This document shows positions 7,451-12,208 of a stretch of DNA of 12,208 nucleotides, piece by piece. A program made the position numbers and the translations under genes. The notes under the pieces were generated by a model. The model was not told the origin of the DNA and ran no database searches. It saw nothing but the letters and a program-made list of their open reading frames with translations. How positions within the stretch are numbered: position 1 is the first letter of the stretch; every line of letters starts with the position of its first letter. Origin of the DNA: Deltaproteobacteria bacterium RBG_13_49_15 (GTDB lineage Bacteria; Desulfobacterota; Desulfobacteria; Desulfobacterales; UBA2156). The DNA is taken from the NCBI GenBank assembly GCA_001797695.1, contig MGQD01000197.1, positions 1-12,208 on the forward strand, written 5' to 3'.

Positions 7451-7508
7451 CTTTTCCCAAATATAATTTCTTAATTTCTTTTAAAAGTCCGGATCGGTTT
7501 CGAGGGTG

Positions 7509-8420
7509 TCAGCGGATGAGCGTCTCCAGAATGGCTTTATGCATATGCAATTTGTTTTCCGACTGATCCCACACTGCGCTATGCGGGCCTTCCAATACCG
7601 CTTCGCCGATTTCCTCTCCCCTGTGTGCCGGCAGACAGTGCATGACAGTCACATCCGTCGACGCATGAGAAATGAGCTCTTCATCCACGCAATATGGCTT
7701 GAAGGTTTTTTTTCGGAATGCATGCTCCCGTTCCTGCCCCATGCTGGCCCAGACATCGGTATAGATGACACCCGCATCTTTGGCAACGGCGATCGGGTCT
7801 TCGCTCGTGCGAATGGTTCCCTTCCCTGAAGCCATCGCCCTTTTAAGGATTTTTTCATTGGGGGTATACCCCTTCGGGCAGGCAAGCTCCAGATGAAACC
7901 CCAAAATTGCTGCGGCATTGATCCATGAATGGGCGACATTGTTTCCATCCCCGATCCACGCAATCTTGAATCCCCGGTATCCCCCTTTCAGTTCAATCAC
8001 TGTCATCAGGTCGCTTAAAACCTGGCAGGGATGATACAGATCGGTTAAGGCGTTAATAACCGGTATGCTTGAAAACTCGGCAAATTCGATCAGCAGGTCC
8101 TGGGAAAAGGTCCGGATCACAAGGGCATCCAGATACCTCGACAGGACTCTGGCCGTATCCCGCACCGGTTCGTTTCTGGAAATCTGTGAATCCCTGGTAT
8201 TGATGAAAATCGGAGTTCCTCCCATTTGAGCCATTGCGGCTTCAAAGGAAATACGGGTTCGGGTGGAAGGCTTGTCAAAAACAAGGCCGAGCGTTCTTCC
8301 GGAAAGAATATTGGAAAAAACCCCGTTCTTCTTTTCACTTTTCAGTTGAATCGCCCGCTCAAACAGATACTTGAAATCCTCCGGAGTCAAATCCCAGAGC
8401 GTTAAAATATCTTTTTTCAT
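7509..8420 (-). CDS. argF: ornithine carbamoyltransferase ArgF
   Basis: This enzyme transfers the carbamoyl group from carbamoyl phosphate to ornithine, giving citrulline. It has 303 residues, typical of anabolic OTCases. Carbamoyl-phosphate-binding motifs are STRTR (52-56), the TFSQDL region and HPCQ (130-133). Ornithine-site motifs are DVWASMG (222-228) and the loop HCLPAHR (261-267), whose cysteine takes part in ornithine binding. The DxxxSMG plus HCLP combination separates it from aspartate carbamoyltransferase. The ATG at 8420 is supported by a GAGGAG Shine-Dalgarno at 8429-8434, eight bases upstream and inside the end of argD. Downstream, 72 AT-rich bases separate it from argG, one of the larger gaps in the block. 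Confidence 0.97.
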   Translation of the reverse strand: MKKDILTLWDLTPEDFKYLFERAIQLKSEKKNGVFSNILSGRTLGLVFDKPSTRTRISFEAAMAQMGGTPIFINTRDSQISRNEPVRDTARVLSRYLDALVIRTFSQDLLIEFAEFSSIPVINALTDLYHPCQVLSDLMTVIELKGGYRGFKIAWIGDGNNVAHSWINAAAILGFHLELACPKGYTPNEKILKRAMASGKGTIRTSEDPIAVAKDAGVIYTDVWASMGQEREHAFRKKTFKPYCVDEELISHASTDVTVMHCLPAHRGEEIGEAVLEGPHSAVWDQSENKLHMHKAILETLIR

Positions 8421-9644
8421 TCACATATCTCCTCGCGAATGCCCGTCCCGTTTCCTTGTGAGCATGTTCAAAACATCGTCAAGGCAGGAAATAAGGGAAT
8501 CGATTTCTTCTTTTTCGATGATAAGGGGCGGAACGAATCGAAGGACATTCCCCTGGATGCAATTGATTAAAAAACCCCGATCTCGGCATGCCCCGACAAT
8601 CGCATCTCCTTCTTCTTTCACCTTCATTCCCAATAACAGGCCCATCCCCCGGACATCTTCAATGAATTCGTATTTATCCTTTAACTCCTCTAGTTGTTTT
8701 TTGAAATAGGCGCCGATTTCGGCGCAGTGTTCCGGAACCTTCTCCTCGTCCATGATTTTGAGAACCTCAAGGGATGCCGCACATACGATGGGAGTTCCGC
8801 CGAATGTGGATGCATGCGATCCTGGCCCGAACCCCCCGGCCACCGTTTCTCTGGCCAGCATGGCGCCGATGGGAAGTCCGTTCCCAAGGGCTTTGGCGAG
8901 CGTCATGATATCCGGTTCAACATTGAAATGCTGATGGGCAAAGAGCCGGCCCGTGCGCCCCATACCGGTTTGAATTTCATCAAAAATCAATAGGGATCGG
9001 GTTTCGTCGCATAGGCGCCTAACCGATTCCAGAAATCCCGCTTCCGGGCATCTGATCCCCCCTTCCCCCTGAATGGGTTCCATCAGCACGGCGCACGTCG
9101 ATCCGCTTATTTTCCTTCGAAGTGCTTCAATGTCGTTAAAGGGGACAAAATCGAATCCATCAAGCAGGGGAGCGAAACCGCTTTTGACTTTTTCCTGGCC
9201 TGTAGCCGACAACGTCGCCATTGTTCTTCCATGGAAGGATTGTTCCATGGCCACGATCCGGTAACGGTCTTTTTCTCCTTTTTCTTTGAAATACCTTCTG
9301 GCCAGTTTAATGGCCGCCTCGTTCGCTTCCGCACCGCTGTTGCAAAAAAATACCCGGTCTGCAAAGCACTTTTTAACCAGATATGAGGCGAGTTCAACCT
9401 GCGGCTGCGTATAGTACAGGTTCGAAACATGCCACAGGGTGCGGGCCTGTTCCGACAGGACTTTTGCAATCCTCGGATGGGCATGCCCTAAGTTGCAGAC
9501 GGCTATACCGGCAACAAAATCGGTATAGGTGCGCCCCTCGGAGTCCCACACCCGGCATCCTTCCCCTTTTTGGATCAGAACCGGCTGCCGCTGATACGTT
9601 GCGAAAATGACGCGATCCGCTTTTTCGATGATTGATCGGCTCAT
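8421..9644 (-). CDS. argD: acetylornithine aminotransferase ArgD
   Basis: ArgD is a PLP-dependent class III aminotransferase that converts N-acetylglutamate semialdehyde to N-acetylornithine with glutamate as donor. The protein has 407 residues, typical of the family. Visible features are SGAEANE (103-109) and FHGRT (138-142), DEIQTGMGRTG (222-232) with the cofactor-ring aspartate, and LAKALGNG with the PLP-binding lysine at 251. In some bacteria ArgD doubles as the succinyl-DAP aminotransferase. Here the dapL gene downstream makes that second role unnecessary (inference). The start ATG overlaps the argB stop by four bases, and the TGA stop directly abuts the argF ATG with no spacer, so the argF ribosome-binding site lies inside argD. 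Nothing in the sequence suggests damage. Confidence 0.96.
   Translation of the reverse strand: MSRSIIEKADRVIFATYQRQPVLIQKGEGCRVWDSEGRTYTDFVAGIAVCNLGHAHPRIAKVLSEQARTLWHVSNLYYTQPQVELASYLVKKCFADRVFFCNSGAEANEAAIKLARRYFKEKGEKDRYRIVAMEQSFHGRTMATLSATGQEKVKSGFAPLLDGFDFVPFNDIEALRRKISGSTCAVLMEPIQGEGGIRCPEAGFLESVRRLCDETRSLLIFDEIQTGMGRTGRLFAHQHFNVEPDIMTLAKALGNGLPIGAMLARETVAGGFGPGSHASTFGGTPIVCAASLEVLKIMDEEKVPEHCAEIGAYFKKQLEELKDKYEFIEDVRGMGLLLGMKVKEEGDAIVGACRDRGFLINCIQGNVLRFVPPLIIEKEEIDSLISCLDDVLNMLTRKRDGHSRGDM
8429..8434 (-). promoter_or_regulatory. ribosome-binding site of argF
   Basis: GAGGAG lies eight bases upstream of the argF ATG and inside the last codons of argD. Because argD stops exactly where argF starts, this site fixes the argF start and implies coupled translation. 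Confidence 0.7.
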
Positions 9645-10525
9645 GGTTTTTCCAGAGTCACTTCCGTTCCGATCCCCTTGTCCGTAAACAGTTCAAGGAG
9701 AAGTGCATGGCGTCTTTTTCCATTTATGATGTGAACCTTTCCGACATCATTCTGAAGGGCGTCCAGGGCATACTCAATTTTGGGGATCATCCCGCCGGAG
9801 ATGCTTTTTTCTTTGATCATACCCAAAATCGTATCCGCATTAATGGAGGAAATCAATTCGCCGGACGGTTCCAACACGCCGTCGACATCAGTTAAAAAAA
9901 TGAGTCTTCCCGCCTTGAGGGATGAGGCGATTTTGCCGGCCACCAGATCTGCATTGATGTTATAGGTTTCCCCTTCCTCACCGCCGCCCACCGGCGCAAT
10001 GATGGGGATAAATCCTTTTCCGGTCAACGTATGGATGAGCTCCGGGTTGACGTGTGTCACTTCCCCCACCAGTCCGGGGTCAATGATCTCCGGCGGTTTG
10101 TTCTCGTCCTCCTGGTAAACAATATGGAGCTTTTTGGCCATGATCAGCCCGCCGTCCTTTCCGCTCAATCCGACAGCCTTGCCGCCCTGATGATTGATCT
10201 GGGTTACGATCGCCTTGTTGATCTTCCCTCCAAGGACCATTTCCACGACGTCCATGGTGGCTTCATCCGTCAACCGCATCCCCCTGACAAATTGAGGCTC
10301 TACCCCCATCTTTTCCAATATTGTATTTATCTGGGGCCCTCCTCCATGCACGACGACCGGGTTTAATCCGATGAATTTGAGCAGGGTGACATCCCGCGCA
10401 AAATCCTCCTTCAACTGCTCGTCAACCATGGCGTGTCCGCCGTATTTGATAACGATGGTCATGCCGTAAAACCGGCGGATATACGGCAGCGCCTCTATCA
10501 GGATGTCGGCAACCGGATGGTCCAT
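9641..10525 (-). CDS. argB: acetylglutamate kinase ArgB
   Basis: ArgB phosphorylates N-acetyl-L-glutamate, the second step of arginine synthesis, in the cytoplasm. The 294-residue protein shows the amino-acid-kinase fold signatures: KYGGHAM (27-33), HGGGPQI (60-66), the NINADLVAGKIA segment (189-200) that binds acetylglutamate, and LTDVDGV (211-217) of the nucleotide site. It begins with a helix (ADILIEALPYIRRFYG) before the first strand. In this family such an N-terminal helix goes with the hexameric, arginine-inhibited form, so feedback inhibition is inferred. The start at 10525 follows a purine-rich stretch (AAAGGA, then TAGGAA) and matches the usual family N-terminus. The last four bases (ATGA) overlap the argD start, implying translational coupling. 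Confidence 0.97.
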   Translation of the reverse strand: MDHPVADILIEALPYIRRFYGMTIVIKYGGHAMVDEQLKEDFARDVTLLKFIGLNPVVVHGGGPQINTILEKMGVEPQFVRGMRLTDEATMDVVEMVLGGKINKAIVTQINHQGGKAVGLSGKDGGLIMAKKLHIVYQEDENKPPEIIDPGLVGEVTHVNPELIHTLTGKGFIPIIAPVGGGEEGETYNINADLVAGKIASSLKAGRLIFLTDVDGVLEPSGELISSINADTILGMIKEKSISGGMIPKIEYALDALQNDVGKVHIINGKRRHALLLELFTDKGIGTEVTLEKP

Positions 10526-10561
10526 TTCCTATTCGATCCTTTCAAACCGGTGCACCCGCTA

Positions 10562-11935
10562 TTACAGAATGTATCGGCTCAAATCTTCGTTTTCGACAAC
10601 GTCTTTTAATTTATCCTCCACAAATCGTTTATCGATAATGATCTTCTTTGGTTCAATATCCGGAGCATCAAAAAGGATATCTTCAAGAAGGCATTCCATG
10701 ATGGTATGAAGCCGTCTTGCCCCGATATTTTCACTGCGCTGATTGACCTCTTCAGCGATTCGGGCAATCTCGGATACGGCCTCGTCTTGAAAAACGACAT
10801 CTACCCCTTCGGTTTTTAACAGTTCTATATACTGGAGGATCAGGGCATTTTTCGGTTCTGTTAAAATCCGTTTGAATTCCTTGCTGCCGAGCGATTCCAG
10901 TTCGACACGAATCGGAAAACGCCCCTGAAGTTCCGGAATTAAATCCGAGGGTTTTACCGCATGAAAAGCACCCGACGCAATAAACAAAACATGGTCGGTT
11001 TTCACCGGTCCGTATTTGGTGGTGACCGTCGATCCTTCAACGATCGGAAGCAGATCCCGCTGGACGCCTTCCCTTGAGACATCCGGTCCATGCCCTCCGT
11101 CTTTGCCGACGATCTTGTCGATTTCGTCGATGAAAACGATTCCGGATTGTTCCACCTTTTCAATAGCCTGACCGATCACCCGATCCATATCCACAAGGTG
11201 CAGTGTCTCCTCCTGGGCAAGAATTTCCATGGCTTCTGGAACCTTGACCTTCCGTCGTTTGGTCCCTTTGGGCAGCATGCTTCCCAACATGTCACGAAAA
11301 TTGATCCCCATCTCCTCCAGCCCCACGTTGGAGAAAATTTCCACAACCGGCATGGCTTTTTCCGAAACATCAAGATCCACATACCGGTTATCCAATTTTC
11401 CGGTACGCATCATGGTGCGCAGCTTCTCCCTCGTGGATATGGATTCGGACGGATTGGCCGAGATCAGAGCAAGAGGAGAACTCTTGGGATCTTCCCCCTG
11501 AGGCCTCGTCTCTTCTTTGGACTTCGGAAGAAGAAGATCGAGCATCTTTTCTTCTGCAAGCTGCCAGGACTTTTCCCGAACCGATTCCTGCTCCCGGGAT
11601 TTGATCCGGTTGACCGTGATCTCCACCAGGTCCCGGAGGATCGATTCCACGTCCCTTCCCACATATCCCACTTCAGTAAACTTGGAAGCTTCCACTTTAA
11701 TAAAAGGGGAATCCGTCAAAATGGAAAGCCGTCTGGCGATTTCCGTTTTCCCCACCCCGGTGGGTCCGATCAGGATGCTGTTTTTCGGAACGATCTCTTC
11801 TCTAAGCCCTTTCGGGACCTGCTGTCTGCGCCACCGGTTTCTTAATGCGATGGCTACGGAGCGCTTGGCTTTGTTCTGTCCGATGATATAAGCATCGAGC
11901 TCTTTTACGATATCCGATGGTTTCAATTCATTCAT
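10562..11935 (-). CDS. hslU: ATP-dependent protease ATPase subunit HslU (ClpY)
   Basis: HslU is the AAA+ unfoldase that feeds substrates into the HslV peptidase chamber. The protein has 457 residues, close to the usual 440-460. Visible motifs are Walker A GPTGVGKT (residues 57-64), the pore loop GYVG (90-93), an intermediate I-domain (about 110-245) that is charged and variable as expected, Walker B GIVFIDE (265-271), and the arginine-bearing GARR segment (405-408) of the C-terminal domain. It ends in LSRYIL, the kind of hydrophobic C-terminal tail that docks into HslV in this family. The ATG at 11935 puts the conserved PSDIVKELD...IIGQ start near residue 6, which fits homologues. No strong Shine-Dalgarno is visible, so translation may depend on coupling to hslV. 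The gene lies 36 bases before argB. Confidence 0.97.
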   Translation of the reverse strand: MNELKPSDIVKELDAYIIGQNKAKRSVAIALRNRWRRQQVPKGLREEIVPKNSILIGPTGVGKTEIARRLSILTDSPFIKVEASKFTEVGYVGRDVESILRDLVEITVNRIKSREQESVREKSWQLAEEKMLDLLLPKSKEETRPQGEDPKSSPLALISANPSESISTREKLRTMMRTGKLDNRYVDLDVSEKAMPVVEIFSNVGLEEMGINFRDMLGSMLPKGTKRRKVKVPEAMEILAQEETLHLVDMDRVIGQAIEKVEQSGIVFIDEIDKIVGKDGGHGPDVSREGVQRDLLPIVEGSTVTTKYGPVKTDHVLFIASGAFHAVKPSDLIPELQGRFPIRVELESLGSKEFKRILTEPKNALILQYIELLKTEGVDVVFQDEAVSEIARIAEEVNQRSENIGARRLHTIMECLLEDILFDAPDIEPKKIIIDKRFVEDKLKDVVENEDLSRYIL

Positions 11936-11956
11936 TTTTGGCTATCCGTTTTGCCT

Positions 11957-12208
11957 TCACAGCTCTTCAACAGAAATGACATCGTTGGTAAAGACGCAGA
12001 CGGATGAGGCCACCTTCATGGCTTCCCGTACAATGTCAACCGCATCCATGTCCGTGTGGTTGACCAATACTGTCGCCGCACTCTGCGCCGCAACACCTCC
12101 GGAGCCGATGCCCATGATCCCGGTGTCCGGTTCGATCACATCCCCGCTTCCTGAAATAAGGAACATTTTGTTTTGATCTGCTGCGATCATGACCGCCTCA
12201 AGACGCCT
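11957..12208 (-). CDS. hslV: ATP-dependent protease subunit HslV (ClpQ), 3' part
   Basis: This is the C-terminal 83 residues of HslV, the threonine peptidase that forms a two-ring dodecamer and is capped by the HslU ATPase in the cytoplasm. The reading frame runs off the right edge of the window, and its first visible codons read RRLEAVMIAAD. What can be seen matches the family's second half: a strand ending in LISGSGDVIEP, the glycine-rich GIGSGG turn, a helix carrying the NHTDMDA segment, and the typical ending TNDVISVEEL before a TGA stop. The catalytic N-terminal threonine lies outside the window. The gene ends 21 bases before hslU, the usual hslV-hslU order. I am confident of the family; only completeness cannot be judged. 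Confidence 0.93.
   Translation of the reverse strand, partial: RRLEAVMIAADQNKMFLISGSGDVIEPDTGIMGIGSGGVAAQSAATVLVNHTDMDAVDIVREAMKVASSVCVFTNDVISVEEL

Noticed and set aside
7437..7460. TTG at 7460 as the argG start
   Set aside because: There is no Shine-Dalgarno before it, whereas GTG 7436 has AAAGGAA at good spacing and matches the family N-terminus.
9107..9484. Second minus-strand frame of 125 codons inside argD
   Set aside because: Out-of-frame shadow of argD, rich in arginine, tryptophan and cysteine in the manner of non-coding frames.
10546..10557. GGTGCACC palindrome in the hslU-argB gap as an operator
   Set aside because: It is only eight bases long, has no repeated partner, and does not resemble a known ArgR box.
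11090..11845. Open frame of 251 codons on the plus strand opposite hslU
   Set aside because: It lies entirely antisense to an intact hslU with all its motifs, its translation shows no recognisable domain, and it reflects codon bias of the real gene.

Overview
The window is a compact, single-orientation block of housekeeping genes, all on the minus strand, so transcription runs from position 12208 down to about 139. In transcription order it holds: hslV (3' part only), hslU, argB, argD, argF, argG, argH, a short palindromic repeat cluster, an LptM-like lipoprotein gene, lysA, dapF, dapL, folK and a small membrane-anchored cysteine protein. Every gene is intact apart from hslV, which is cut by the window edge. 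I see no rRNA, tRNA, CRISPR array, transposase or phage gene. The only gene-free stretch at an end is about 1-138.

Organism: the gene content and order (hslVU followed by argBDFGH, then lipoprotein-lysA-dapF-dapL-folK), together with the direct LL-diaminopimelate aminotransferase and base composition that looks roughly balanced, suggest a Gram-negative bacterium of the deltaproteobacterial / Desulfobacterota type, perhaps Desulfobacterales-like. This is inferred from recalled gene order and protein style, not from a database search.

Layout: (1) 10562-12208, the HslVU ATP-dependent protease. (2) 4761-10525, five consecutive arginine genes covering N-acetylglutamate to N-acetylglutamyl-phosphate (ArgB), the acetylornithine transamination (ArgD), and ornithine to citrulline, argininosuccinate and arginine (ArgF, ArgG, ArgH). 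The argA/argJ, argC and argE functions are not in the window. (3) 4682-4747, three small TCCGCC/GGCGGA palindromes directly after argH, separating the arginine and lysine halves. (4) 892-4661, a lipoprotein gene followed by the lysine/peptidoglycan-precursor genes lysA, dapF and dapL. DapL makes LL-DAP, DapF epimerises it to meso-DAP, and LysA decarboxylates that to lysine. (5) 139-884, folK (folate synthesis) and a small predicted membrane protein with a cysteine motif.

Spacing is tight throughout: ATGA overlaps at argB/argD and dapF/dapL, a TTGA overlap at folK/small protein, zero spacing at argD/argF, and otherwise gaps below about 100 bases. This favours one long polycistronic unit, whose promoter would lie beyond the right edge. 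The two largest internal gaps, before argG and after argH, are the likeliest places for internal control. Most of the window is ordinary metabolism. The parts worth a second look are the repeat cluster, the lipoprotein with its extra domain, and the small cysteine protein.
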